Source: Jiangella aurantiaca (GTDB lineage Bacteria > Actinomycetota > Actinomycetes > Jiangellales > Jiangellaceae). Taken from it: a DNA stretch of 64,000 nucleotides. Below the pieces are notes generated by a model. The model ran no database searches, had not been told where the DNA came from, and saw only the letters and a list, made by a program, of their open reading frames with translations. The translations under genes were made by a program, and so were the position numbers. This document shows positions 9,801 to 17,533 of the stretch, piece by piece. Location: the NCBI RefSeq assembly GCF_004349105.1, contig NZ_SMLB01000011.1, positions 62,001 through 126,000 on the forward strand, given 5' to 3'. Every line of letters starts with the position of its first letter. The stretch's first letter is position 1.

Positions 9801-10190
9801 GACGGCGCACCGCTGGCCTCCGGGTCCACGCTCCAGCTGTGGACGCTGACCGTAGGCCAGCACACGCTCGCCGCCACGGCCACCGACAACGCCGGCCGGC
9901 AGGGCACCGCGACGACCGCGTTCACGGTGACCACGTCGCTGGCGGACCTCGCGGCGATCGTCGACCACTACGCCGGCGCGGGCGCCTTCACGACAGCGGG
10001 GGAGAGCCGGCTGCGGCTGCACCTCGACACCGCCATCCGTAACGCCGAGGCGGGCCGTCCCGACAGCGCCGTCCGCTCGTTGGCGCAGTTCGCCTCGACC
10101 GCCCGGAGCGCCACGTTCGTCACCGACGCCGCCGCGCGGACCGTGCTCACCCACCACGCGGAGGTGCTGACCGCCCAACTGAGCGCCTGA
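6855..10190 (+). CDS. Secreted PQQ-type sugar dehydrogenase with PKD, CBM6-like and Ig-like domains
   Basis: 1111 aa with a Sec signal peptide (MRRIRTTL... ending PAVAHD). Residues ~45-525 are a Gdh/sorbosone dehydrogenase propeller with the group's landmarks: IAIDPDF, GQCCHVAGDM, LSTGDN, NTNDLRGKILRI, GVRNPFR and DMEFGPDGSLYVLEYG. A PKD domain (~529-616), an Ig-like domain with GHDEHAHP (~617-725), a CBM6-like lectin domain (~726-846, QQAEWF... GDWIAFD), two Ig/OmpL47-like domains (~851-1026, TGQNGWYTGDV) and a C-terminal helical FIMAH-like domain follow. It probably oxidises aldoses outside the cell with PQQ as cofactor, the accessory domains binding glycans. Unlike the 5' and 20044 paralogues it lacks DUF1080. 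It is the second gene of the operon started at 5707. Confidence 0.88.
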   Translation: MRRIRTTLTTLVAAALFPVAALTATTPAVAHDNHEPGADDPALDWDNYEKILLSKNTGEPIDLAVLPDSRVLHTARNGAVRLTDPATGITRTINTIDVYANSEDGLQTIAIDPDFETNQWVYLFYAPRVMEPPYPQTTPTGSAPNSLPAGETEAYWDRWKGYNVLSRFKWNEETDSLDLSTEQEIIKVETQRGQCCHVAGDMAWDADGNLYLSTGDNTPASTPGANGMAPNNDAPGMNPGFDARRGPGNTNDLRGKILRITVQEDGSYTIPEGNLFQPDTAGTRPEIYVMGVRNPFRIDYDVQTGALVWGDYGPDAGAPNAQRGPMGYVEWQSTLEPINGGWPYCHGPNANYNEWNYATATPGAWFDCEAGAENNSRWNTGLDVVPPATAPHLYYGDNASHQPWPELTDLGGGGQGPMGGPVYQYDPDNPSPAKFPEFWDGHPFFGEFSQDYVAVFDLDLATSGPVTDIIDFLPNAHLTHVAQPIWDNVMDMEFGPDGSLYVLEYGDGFFRQNADAGLYRVDYAEGNKSPQARFTADPISSSSAPLTVTFDASTSADPEGAALTYEWDFDGDGAFDATGVAVTHTYTELGQYNAALRVTDPSGKFGVRSTQVTVGNVAPTVTLDTPTGAFFDWGQAVPVTVSVSDAEDGDTPVCSRVNWAFGLGHDEHAHPLTSGAGSCRFGVPTPADAPEHGVTENIYGGLVVGYTDAGHLGVPPARGEASLLLNPKTQQAEWFDVSNGVTITDDPDARGLRKVTSFDAGDWIAFDPVNLVNIDSVVARAWGRGTLHLRWNDPKAAPFATISFRNRTGWFELEQALTNAPAGSGRLYLTSTSGFDLDELRFVGNGVADVTPPTVSHTLNPAAPTGQNGWYTGDVALTVNATDNGTVASRQRSLDGGVTWANANNPLTITADGSTTVHYRATDNGGNVSSVGSVTVKIDKTPPAASIGGVENGGSYAASGTLTPSFAGTDAVSGIASVAGTLDGAPLASGSTLQLWTLTVGQHTLAATATDNAGRQGTATTAFTVTTSLADLAAIVDHYAGAGAFTTAGESRLRLHLDTAIRNAEAGRPDSAVRSLAQFASTARSATFVTDAAARTVLTHHAEVLTAQLSA

Positions 10191-10206
10191 GGATCCATCC
10201 CGGGCA

Positions 10207-10242
10207 CGCCGGTGGGCCGGGCCGCAGATCGGCCCACCGGCG
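10207..10242 (+). terminator. Hairpin terminator candidate after the isomerase-dehydrogenase operon
   Basis: A perfect 12-bp stem CGCCGGTGGGCC / GGCCCACCGGCG with a 12-nt loop begins 16 bases after the stop of the 6855 gene. There is no T-run, as is common for actinobacterial terminators. Confidence 0.6.
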
Positions 10243-10302
10243 CCTCACCCTGTCCAGAACGGACTTTCGTCACGTCAGCGCTCAGATTGCACGGTTGATG
10301 AC

Positions 10303-10350
10303 GAAACTGTTTCAAACGTCTTGACATAGTGGAAACAGGACGTTTGTCTG
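10303..10350 (+). promoter_or_regulatory. Promoter with two overlapping operator-like dyads
   Basis: A -35 TTGACA sits at 10321-10326, with a poor -10 around 10344-10350. Directly upstream is the palindrome GAAACTGTTTC (10303-10313), and an 8-bp inverted repeat CAAACGTC (10313-10320) / GACGTTTG (10339-10346) brackets the -35 box. Such a layout suits repression by a dimeric regulator, perhaps one of the nearby ROK proteins. The regulator is inferred. Confidence 0.5.
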
Positions 10351-10380
10351 AGGCCTTCCGAACCGTGATCGGAGGGCAGC

Positions 10381-12513
10381 ATGCGCAAAGCCGTAGTGAT
10401 GGCGGCGGGGGCGCTCGTCGCGTCCACGCTCGTCGCGGCTCCCGGACTGGCGGCGTCCGGGGCACCCGGTCCCGCCGCGGCCCCGGAGGCGGCACCGCCG
10501 GATTCGGCGTTCCAGAAAATCACCCTGAACGACACCCCGGGCGAGCCGATGGACCTCGTGGTCCTCCCGGACGGCCGGGTGCTGCACACCACGCGGGCCG
10601 GCGAGGTGTGGCTGCACGACCCCGACACGCGGCTCAACACGCTGGCCGCGGAGCTCGACGTCTACGCGCACGACGAGGAGGGGCTGCAGAGCATCGCCAT
10701 CGACCCCGGGTTCGGCACGACCAACGACTGGATCTACCTCTACTACTCGCCGCCTCTGGACACCCCGCTCGACGACCCGCTGACCCCGACGGTCAACGAG
10801 GGCGACGCGCCGTTCACGGGGACCCCGGCGGACTGGGAGCCGTTCGAGGGGCACATCACGCTGTCGCGGTTCGAGCTCGTCGGTGACGAGATCGACCTGT
10901 CGACCGAGCAGCACATCATGGACGTGCCAGTCGACCGCGGCATCTGCTGCCACGTCGGCGGCGACATCGCGTTCGACGACGCCGGGCACCTGTATCTCGG
11001 CACCGGCGACGACACCAACCCGTTCGAGTCCGACGGGTACGCGCCCATCGACGAGCGGCCGGACCGCAACCCGGCCTTCGACGCGCAGCGCACCTCCGCG
11101 AACACCAACGACCTGCGCGGCAAGGTGCTGCGGATCGTCGTCGGCGAGGACGGCGGCTACACGATCCCCGAGGGGAACCTGTTCCCGCCGGGCACCGAGG
11201 GCACCCGGCCGGAGATCTACGCGATGGGCCTGCGCAACCCGTTCCGGCTCGAGGTGCAGCCGGAGACCGGTGACGTCTACGTCGGCGACTACTCGCCCGA
11301 CGCCGACGAGGCCGACCCCGCCCGCGGTCCGGCCGGGCAGGGCAAGTGGACCGTCATCCGCGAGCCGGCGAACTACGGCTGGCCGTACTGCGCGACGGCC
11401 GAGCTGCCGTACGTCGACTACGACTTCGCCACCGGCGTCTCCGGCGAGCCGTTCGACTGCGCCGCGCCGGTGAACGAGTCGCCGCACAACACCGGGCTCA
11501 CCGAGCTGCCGCCGGTGACGCAGCCGGACATCTGGTACGGCTACGGCGAGTCGGCGGAGTTCCCGGAGCTGGGCACCGGCGGCATCGGCCCGATGGGCGG
11601 CCCGGCGTACGACTTCGACCCGCGCGACACCCGCGGCCGCGCGCCGATCGCGTGGCCGGAGCACTACGACGGCGTCCCGCTGCTCTACGAGTGGACCCGC
11701 GACTGGATCAAGGGCATCCACCTGGACGAGAACGGCGACGTCGCGGCCATCGAGGACGTCGTCCCGTCGATCGTCGTCGACAACCCGATGGACATGGAGT
11801 TCGGCCCCGACGGCGCGCTCTACGTGCTGGAGTACGGCGACGGCTTCTTCGCCGAGAACCCCGACGCGCAGCTGTCGCGCATCGACCACATCGGCCTCGG
11901 CGGGAACCACACGCCGGTCCCGCAGGTGGCGGCCGACGTCACCCAGGGGCATGCGCCGATGACCGTGCAGTTCTCCAGCGCGGGCACGGCCGACGAGGAC
12001 GGCGACCGGCTGCGCTATGAGTGGGACTTCGACGGCGACGGCCGGGTCGACTCGCGGCTGCGGAACCCGTCGTTCACCTACGAGGAGAACGGCCTCTACC
12101 ACGCGACGCTCAAGGTCACCGACCTGGGCGGCAAGCACCGGGGCAAGACGGCGTCGGCCGAGGTCGACATCATCGTCGGCAACCTCACCCCGGTGGTCGA
12201 GTTCGTGACGCCCGCCGCGGGCGACACGTTCGCCTTCGGCGACGAGGTCGCGTACGAGGTGCGGGTCACCGACGACCAGCCGGTGGACTGCTCCCGCCTC
12301 CAGGTGACCTACATCCTCGGCCACGACGACCACGGTCACCCGCAGACGACGGCGCTCGGCTGCACCGGCACGCTGCGGACGACCCTGCCGGGTGGCCACG
12401 ACCCGGGCGACAACCTGCGCGGCGTCTTCAATGCCACCTACACCGACGACCCCGGCGAGGGTGTGCCGTCACTGACCGCCAGTGCGGAGGTGGTGCTGGT
12501 CCCGGAGGGCTGA
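10381..12513 (+). CDS. Secreted PQQ-type sugar dehydrogenase with one PKD and one Ig-like domain (short form)
   Basis: 710 aa, ATG 10381 with GGAGG nearby. A Sec signal peptide (MRKAVVMAAGALVASTL...) leads to a Gdh/sorbosone dehydrogenase propeller (~40-510: GICCHVGGDIAF, NTNDLRGKVLRI, GLRNPFR, DMEFGPDGALYVLEYG), a PKD domain (~512-600) and an Ig-like domain with GHDDHGHP (~600-710). It ends where its paralogues run on into a CBM6-like domain (VVLVPEG versus LVLQP..RQAEHF), so the lectin, DUF1080 and helical modules are missing. It has its own promoter. The gene ends 26 bases before a hairpin and 145 bases before a large palindrome, so loss of the 3' modules by rearrangement is possible; it is also a complete, well-bounded protein as it stands. 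Confidence 0.87.
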   Translation: MRKAVVMAAGALVASTLVAAPGLAASGAPGPAAAPEAAPPDSAFQKITLNDTPGEPMDLVVLPDGRVLHTTRAGEVWLHDPDTRLNTLAAELDVYAHDEEGLQSIAIDPGFGTTNDWIYLYYSPPLDTPLDDPLTPTVNEGDAPFTGTPADWEPFEGHITLSRFELVGDEIDLSTEQHIMDVPVDRGICCHVGGDIAFDDAGHLYLGTGDDTNPFESDGYAPIDERPDRNPAFDAQRTSANTNDLRGKVLRIVVGEDGGYTIPEGNLFPPGTEGTRPEIYAMGLRNPFRLEVQPETGDVYVGDYSPDADEADPARGPAGQGKWTVIREPANYGWPYCATAELPYVDYDFATGVSGEPFDCAAPVNESPHNTGLTELPPVTQPDIWYGYGESAEFPELGTGGIGPMGGPAYDFDPRDTRGRAPIAWPEHYDGVPLLYEWTRDWIKGIHLDENGDVAAIEDVVPSIVVDNPMDMEFGPDGALYVLEYGDGFFAENPDAQLSRIDHIGLGGNHTPVPQVAADVTQGHAPMTVQFSSAGTADEDGDRLRYEWDFDGDGRVDSRLRNPSFTYEENGLYHATLKVTDLGGKHRGKTASAEVDIIVGNLTPVVEFVTPAAGDTFAFGDEVAYEVRVTDDQPVDCSRLQVTYILGHDDHGHPQTTALGCTGTLRTTLPGGHDPGDNLRGVFNATYTDDPGEGVPSLTASAEVVLVPEG

Positions 12514-12538
12514 CGTCCTGACCGTTCGGACGCACACA

Positions 12539-12577
12539 CCGGCCGGGTTCTCGTCCATGGGGCGGGAACCCGGCCGG
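12539..12577 (+). terminator. Hairpin terminator candidate after the short dehydrogenase gene
   Basis: A perfect 12-bp stem CCGGCCGGGTTC / GAACCCGGCCGG with a 15-nt loop starts 26 bases after the stop codon. No T-run. Confidence 0.6.
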
Positions 12578-12657
12578 ATTCACGGGGTTGGCGGAGGATG
12601 TGCGTCTTGGTGGCTGGGTTCGCCGGATGGCACACGTTGGCCGGGGATGGCCGCGTG

Positions 12658-13127
12658 GGCCGTCCCCCTGCTGCCCATTCTCTTGGCCGCGCACACGCGC
12701 CTCAAGCGGACCAATGGGGCACTTCGCGCCGACGGGGGACCGCTTGACCCGCGCGCACGCGGCCGAAGAACGGGCAGCTATCAGGGGGACGGCGGAAGAG
12801 CGGGCACAGCCCGCCGTGGCGAACGTGCGCGCCCGTGTCCGCGTTTTGCGGGCCGCCCACCACGATTCCTCGTGCGTCAACACGCTTACAACCGTGTTGA
12901 CGCACGAGGAATCGTGGTGATGTCCGCGATCGTCGATGATCAACACTGTCCACACGCGGACCACGCCAGCGCTGGTCGAGGTGTGCCCAGATTCGCCCCG
13001 TCCCTGATAGCTGCCCGTTCTTGGCCGCGGGCGCGCGGGTCAAGTCCGCCTCTCCGTCGCGAAGCGACCCCATCAGCGGACTTGAGGCGTGCGTTCGCGG
13101 CAAGAGAATGGGGCAGCAGGGGGACGG
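12658..13127. repeat. Concentric ~470-bp imperfect palindrome in a gene-free region
   Basis: The outer arms (about 12658-12812 and 12979-13127) are inverted copies of each other with frequent substitutions and small gaps; shared stretches include GGGCAGCTATCAGGG, CCTCAAG, GTCCCCCTGCTGCC and TTGACCCGCGCGC. At the centre lies a perfect 27-bp inverted repeat with an 8-nt loop (12858-12884 / 12893-12919; CACGATTCCTCGTGCGTCAA in the left arm). All layers share a centre near 12,890. Reading frames exist on both strands through it, but they mirror one another and carry no recognisable domain, so I treat it as non-coding. The remainder of 12,514-13,530 outside the palindrome shows nothing I can name. 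Confidence 0.75.
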
Positions 13128-13530
13128 CGAACCTCACGGCTCCGGCGAACGGGTTCACCGAGTCCAACCCGCCCACGGGTCAGCCGGGCCACCTCGGCCG
13201 CGACGGCGTCGGTCCCGACGCGGCGGCGACGTTGAAACGGTTCGCCACTTTGTCCAATCAGTGTCAGAAGTTCGTCGTTCGCGTGCATGAAACCCGGCTT
13301 CGGTGCTGACGTTCTGTCGCCCTGGTGCCGGATGTTGCCGAACCGTGACCTCGCCCGCCCGGCCCTCCGCGTCCGCACGTCAGGCGCCCGGTCCGGGCGG
13401 TCAAGCCCCAGCTCAAGCCGCATATCACCTGGTATGCACCGAGTCGTCCGGCCACTCCGGCGGCCGCGGCCGGGCCGCCGGTCGTGCGGGCGTCATCGGC
13501 TGGTCACCGGAAGAAACTCGTTCGTAACTC

Positions 13531-13560
13531 TTGACCTTGAGTGGCCGCCCTTCCTAGTTT
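13531..13560 (+). promoter_or_regulatory. Promoter: TTGACC-N18-TAGTTT
   Basis: -35 TTGACC at 13531-13536, -10 TAGTTT at 13555-13560, spacer 18, followed by a G as at 5707-5736. A GAAACTCGTTC element at 13513-13523 starts 18 bases before the -35, exactly as GAAACTGTTTC does at 10303. It serves the ROK and sugar-transporter operon. Confidence 0.65.
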
Positions 13561-13616
13561 GTTGTCCCATCCGACGAACACCCGTGATGCAGGTCACGCC
13601 GGGAGAGGGGGCACCT

Positions 13617-14882
13617 ATGACGGACGCGTCCGCGCCCGCCGACCAGGTGTTCCTGCGCCGGCACAACCTCGCCATGGTGCTGCGCGACTTGCGCGACGCC
13701 GGCCCGCGCTCGCGGGCCCGCATCGCCGCCGACACCGGCCTCAACAAGGCCACCGTCTCGAGCCTGGTCGCCGAGCTGGCCGAACTCGGGCTGGTCCGCG
13801 ACGGCGACGTCGAGCGCGGCGGCGGGGTGGGCCGGCCCGGGCAGACGGTCGAGATCGACGGCCGCATCTGCGGCCTGGGCGCCGAGGTCAACGTCGACTA
13901 CGTCGCCGTCCTGGTGCTCGACCTGCGCGGCGAGGAGCTCAGCTACGTCCGCACCCCGCTCGACGTGCCGCGGCTGGGCGTGGAGAAGACGCTGGACGAG
14001 CTGGCCGCCGCCATCGCGGCCGCCGTCGACGACGCCGCCGCCAAGGGGCACGAGGTCGCCGGCATCACCGTCGGCATCCCCGGCATGGTCGAGACCGCTC
14101 CCGGCGTGCTGCGGCACGCGCCGAACATCGGCTGGCGCGAGGTGCGCATCGCCGACGAGCTGGCCGCCCGGCTGGCCGGCCCGGGCGCGACCATCCGGGT
14201 CGACAACGACGCCAACCTCAGCGCGCTGGCCGAGTACGCCGTCGGCACGTCGGCGGGCACGGCCGACCTCGTCTACGTCACCGGCGAGACCGGCGTCGGC
14301 GGCGGCATCATCTCCGACGGCGTGCTGCTGCGCGGCACCGAGGGCTACGGCGGCGAGATCGGCCACATGCCGATCGGCGACCCGGCGCACCGCTGCGGCT
14401 GCGGCAAGCTCGGCTGCTGGGAGGCGTCGGTCGGCCTGGCCGCGCTGCTGCGCGAGGTGGCCGACAAGGACGACCCCGTCACCGACCCGTCGGTCGACCT
14501 CGAGGTCCGGCTGGCCGAGATGCGCCGCCGCGCCGCGCTCGGCGACGGGCGGACGCTGCGCGGCATCGAGGCGGTCGGCACGTCGCTCGGGCTCGGCGCG
14601 GCCATCCTGGTCAACCTGTTCAACCCGCGGGTGATCGTGCTCGGCGGCTACTTCGCGGCGCTGGGCGAGTTCTTCCTGCCGGCCATGGAGACCGAGCTGG
14701 ACAAGCGGGTCGTCGCGCCGGCCCGCGGCGGCTGCCGCATCGAGCTGTCCGCGCTCGGGTTCACGGCCGCCTGCCGGGGCGGCGCGCACGTCGCGCTGGA
14801 AGCCGTCTTCACCGACCCCGCGGCTGTGGGCATGGCGGCCGCCTCCTCGATTCCTTCCCCACTCCCCGGAGGTGTGGCGTGA
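13617..14882 (+). CDS. ROK-family transcriptional regulator, first gene of the sugar-transporter operon
   Basis: 421 aa from ATG 13617, chosen because a purine-rich GGGAGAGGGG lies just upstream; longer frames upstream run through the promoter. The winged helix (~30-58, SRARIAADTGLNKATVSSLV) precedes a ROK domain with DNDANLSALAEY (~196), TGETGVGGGI and the zinc motif CGCGKLGCWE (~260). The stop overlaps the start of the ATPase gene (GTGA), so regulator and transporter are translated together. It likely represses its own operon in the absence of the transported sugar. The matching upstream elements at 5688 and 10303 suggest it may also act on the dehydrogenase genes. Confidence 0.88.
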   Translation: MTDASAPADQVFLRRHNLAMVLRDLRDAGPRSRARIAADTGLNKATVSSLVAELAELGLVRDGDVERGGGVGRPGQTVEIDGRICGLGAEVNVDYVAVLVLDLRGEELSYVRTPLDVPRLGVEKTLDELAAAIAAAVDDAAAKGHEVAGITVGIPGMVETAPGVLRHAPNIGWREVRIADELAARLAGPGATIRVDNDANLSALAEYAVGTSAGTADLVYVTGETGVGGGIISDGVLLRGTEGYGGEIGHMPIGDPAHRCGCGKLGCWEASVGLAALLREVADKDDPVTDPSVDLEVRLAEMRRRAALGDGRTLRGIEAVGTSLGLGAAILVNLFNPRVIVLGGYFAALGEFFLPAMETELDKRVVAPARGGCRIELSALGFTAACRGGAHVALEAVFTDPAAVGMAAASSIPSPLPGGVA

Positions 14883-16384
14883 GCGACCCGCTGCTGCAGA
14901 TGCACGGCATCGTCAAGGTCTTCCCGGGCGTGCGGGCCCTCGACGGCGTCGACCTCGACGTCCGCGCCGGCGAGGTGCACTGCCTGCTCGGCCAGAACGG
15001 CGCCGGCAAGTCCACGCTGATCAAGGTGCTGGCCGGCGCCCACCAGCCGGACGAGGGCGAGATCCGCTGGCAGGGCGAGCAGATCCGGCTCACCACGCCG
15101 ATGGCGGCGATGAAGAACGGCATCGCGACGATCTACCAGGAGCTGGACCTCGTCGACGGCCTCACCGTCGCCGAGAACATCTACCTCGGCCACGAAATGG
15201 CCTCCGCCGGCTTCGCCCGCCGCGGTGAGACCCAGAAGGCCGCCGCCGCGCTACTGTCCCGGCTCGGGCACCCGGAGATCTCGCCGCGGCGCGAGGTCGG
15301 CGCGCTGTCCGCGGCCGGCAAGCAGATCGTCAGCATGGCGCGGGCCCTGTCCCATGACGTCAAGCTGATCATCATGGACGAGCCGTCCGCGGTGCTCGAC
15401 CAGGAGGAGGTCGCCCGGCTGTTCAAGGTCATCCGTGACCTCACGGCCGAGGGCGTCGCCGTCGTCTACATCTCGCACCGGCTGGAGGAGATCCGCCAGA
15501 TCGGCGACCGCGTCACGGTGCTGAAGGACGGCCGCACCGTCGCCACCGGCCTGGCCGCCCGCGACACCCCGACACGCGAGCTGACCCGCCGGATGACCGG
15601 CCGCGACATCGAGTACGTGTTCCCGCCGCGCCAGTCGCGCGACGGCGACGGCTCGGTCGTGCTCGCGGTCCGCGACCTCTCCGCCGGCAAGGAGTTCAGC
15701 GGCGTCGACTTCGAGGTCCGGGCGGGCGAGATCGTCGGGCTGGCCGGGCTGGTCGGCTCCGGCCGCTCGGAGATCCTCGAGACCATCTATGGCGCGCGCA
15801 AGGCGTCGTCGGGATCGGTGAGCGTCGACGGCCGGACGCTGCGCAACGGGTCGGTCCGCGCGGCCGTCGGCGCCGGCGTCGGGCTGTGCCCCGAGGAGCG
15901 CAAGAGCCAGGGCCTGCTGCTCGACGAGGCCATCTACCGCAACGTCAGCCTCGCCACCATCGGGCGGTTCGCCCGCGGCGGGTTCCTCAACCGCGGCGAC
16001 GAGAAGCGCGCCGCCACCGAGCACATCAAGTCGCTCGACGTCCGCCCCGCGGACGTCGAGCGCGCCGTCCGCACCCTGTCGGGCGGCAACCAGCAGAAGG
16101 TCGTCCTCGCCAGGTGGCTGCTCCGGGAGTGCCGGGTGCTGCTGCTGGACGAGCCGACGCGAGGGGTCGACGTCGGTGCGCGCAGCGAGATCTACGCGCT
16201 CGTCCGCCGGCTCGCCGACGAGGGCGTCGCCGTCGTCCTGGTCAGCAGTGAGGTCCCCGAGGTGCTCGGCCTGGCCGACCGGGTGCTGGTCCTTCGGGAC
16301 GGGGTCGTCGTGCACACCGGGCCGGCCGACGACATCGACGAGCACCGGGTCCTGGACCTGGTGATGGAAGGGAGCGCAGCGTGA
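14879..16384 (+). CDS. Sugar ABC transporter ATP-binding protein, RbsA/MglA type
   Basis: 501 aa with two fused nucleotide-binding domains, the usual length of the ribose/galactose class. The first has Walker A GQNGAGKST, a degenerate signature (LSAAGKQ) and Walker B IIMDEP. The second has a degenerate Walker A (GLVGSGRSE), a good signature LSGGNQQK and Walker B LLLDEPTRGVDV. This mixed pattern is typical of the CUT2 family, where the second half is catalytically weak. GTG start overlapping the ROK stop by 4 bases; its own stop overlaps the permease start by 4 bases. It energises uptake of a monosaccharide or polyol. Confidence 0.93.
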   Translation: MSDPLLQMHGIVKVFPGVRALDGVDLDVRAGEVHCLLGQNGAGKSTLIKVLAGAHQPDEGEIRWQGEQIRLTTPMAAMKNGIATIYQELDLVDGLTVAENIYLGHEMASAGFARRGETQKAAAALLSRLGHPEISPRREVGALSAAGKQIVSMARALSHDVKLIIMDEPSAVLDQEEVARLFKVIRDLTAEGVAVVYISHRLEEIRQIGDRVTVLKDGRTVATGLAARDTPTRELTRRMTGRDIEYVFPPRQSRDGDGSVVLAVRDLSAGKEFSGVDFEVRAGEIVGLAGLVGSGRSEILETIYGARKASSGSVSVDGRTLRNGSVRAAVGAGVGLCPEERKSQGLLLDEAIYRNVSLATIGRFARGGFLNRGDEKRAATEHIKSLDVRPADVERAVRTLSGGNQQKVVLARWLLRECRVLLLDEPTRGVDVGARSEIYALVRRLADEGVAVVLVSSEVPEVLGLADRVLVLRDGVVVHTGPADDIDEHRVLDLVMEGSAA

Positions 16385-17454
16385 GCGAGCAGACGCCGGC
16401 CGCACCGCCGACGACCACCCCGCCCGCCGACGAGCATCGCCGCATCGAGGCGGCTGCCGCCGCCGAGGGCGAGACCCAGTCCCGCTTCGTCCGGTTCATG
16501 ACCAGCCCGTTCGGCCGGAACCTCGGCCTCATCGTCGCGCTGCTCGTGCTGTGCGCCGTGGGCGCCGCCACGGCTGGCGACCGCTTCGTCAGCACCGACA
16601 ACATGCTGACCGTCCTGCGGTTCTCCGCCGTCATCGGCGTGGTCAGCATCGGCATGACGTTCGTGATCATCGGCGGCGGCATCGACCTGTCCGTCGGCGC
16701 GATCGTCGCACTCGCGTCCGTGTGGGCCACCACCCTGGCCACGCAGACGATGGCCGAGGACACCCATTGGCTCATCATGGTGTTCGTCGCCTGCGCCGTC
16801 GGAGTCGGCTGCGGGCTGGTCAACGGCGTACTCGTGGCGTACGGAGGCATGGCGCCGTTCATTGCGACGCTGGCGATGTTCGCCGCCGCCCGCGGCCTGG
16901 CCGAGATCATCTCCGAGAAGCGCACCCAGATCGTCGACGTCCGCGGGCTGGTCGACGTCATCAACGGCGAGTTCATCGGCATCCCGGTGCTGATCTGGAT
17001 CTTCGCCATCGTCGGCGCCATCGGCTGGGTCCTGCTGAACCGCACCACGTTCGGCCGCCGCACCATCGCCGTCGGCGGCAACGCGACAGCCGCCCGGCTG
17101 GCCGGCATCGCGGTCAAGCGGCACACCGTCCTGCTGTACGTGGTGTTGGGGCTGGCCTGCGGCATCGCCGCGATCATGCTGACGGCCCGCACCGGCACCG
17201 GCAGCGCGACCCACGGCGGGCTGTACGAGCTCGACGCGATCGCCGCCGTCGTCATCGGCGGGACGCTGCTCACCGGCGGCCGCGGCACCATCGTCGGCAC
17301 CATCATCGGCGTCCTGATCTTCACCACGCTGACGAACGTGTTCACGCTGAACAACCTCGACAGCTCCACGCAGGCCGTGGCCAAGGGCGCGATCATCGTC
17401 GTCGCCGTGCTCCTGCAGCAGCGGGTCGCGGTCCGCGGCAGCGACTCGACCTAG
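16381..17454 (+). CDS. Sugar ABC transporter permease, RbsC type
   Basis: 357 aa, GTG start coupled to the ATPase. After a ~40-residue charged cytoplasmic tail come about nine or ten hydrophobic helices. The family features are IGMTFVIIGGGIDLSVGAIVAL in the N-terminal half and the loop around GRRTIAVGGNATAARLAGI before the last helices. It forms the membrane channel with the adjacent ATPase and the binding protein that follows after 79 bases. Some readers might stop at a shorter start, but the overlap with the ATPase stop favours this one. Confidence 0.92.
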   Translation: MSEQTPAAPPTTTPPADEHRRIEAAAAAEGETQSRFVRFMTSPFGRNLGLIVALLVLCAVGAATAGDRFVSTDNMLTVLRFSAVIGVVSIGMTFVIIGGGIDLSVGAIVALASVWATTLATQTMAEDTHWLIMVFVACAVGVGCGLVNGVLVAYGGMAPFIATLAMFAAARGLAEIISEKRTQIVDVRGLVDVINGEFIGIPVLIWIFAIVGAIGWVLLNRTTFGRRTIAVGGNATAARLAGIAVKRHTVLLYVVLGLACGIAAIMLTARTGTGSATHGGLYELDAIAAVVIGGTLLTGGRGTIVGTIIGVLIFTTLTNVFTLNNLDSSTQAVAKGAIIVVAVLLQQRVAVRGSDST

Positions 17455-17533
17455 CGCCCGAGCCCTACCACCCCCAGAAGAGCGCACCCGCCGGACGGGC
17501 AGTCCGGGACCGATCAATGACGAGGAGAGACCC

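Noticed and set aside
12482-13309. Plus-strand frame through the palindrome region, with similar minus-strand frames
   Set aside because: The sequence is palindromic, both strands give comparable low-complexity peptides, and no domain or ribosome-binding site supports translation.
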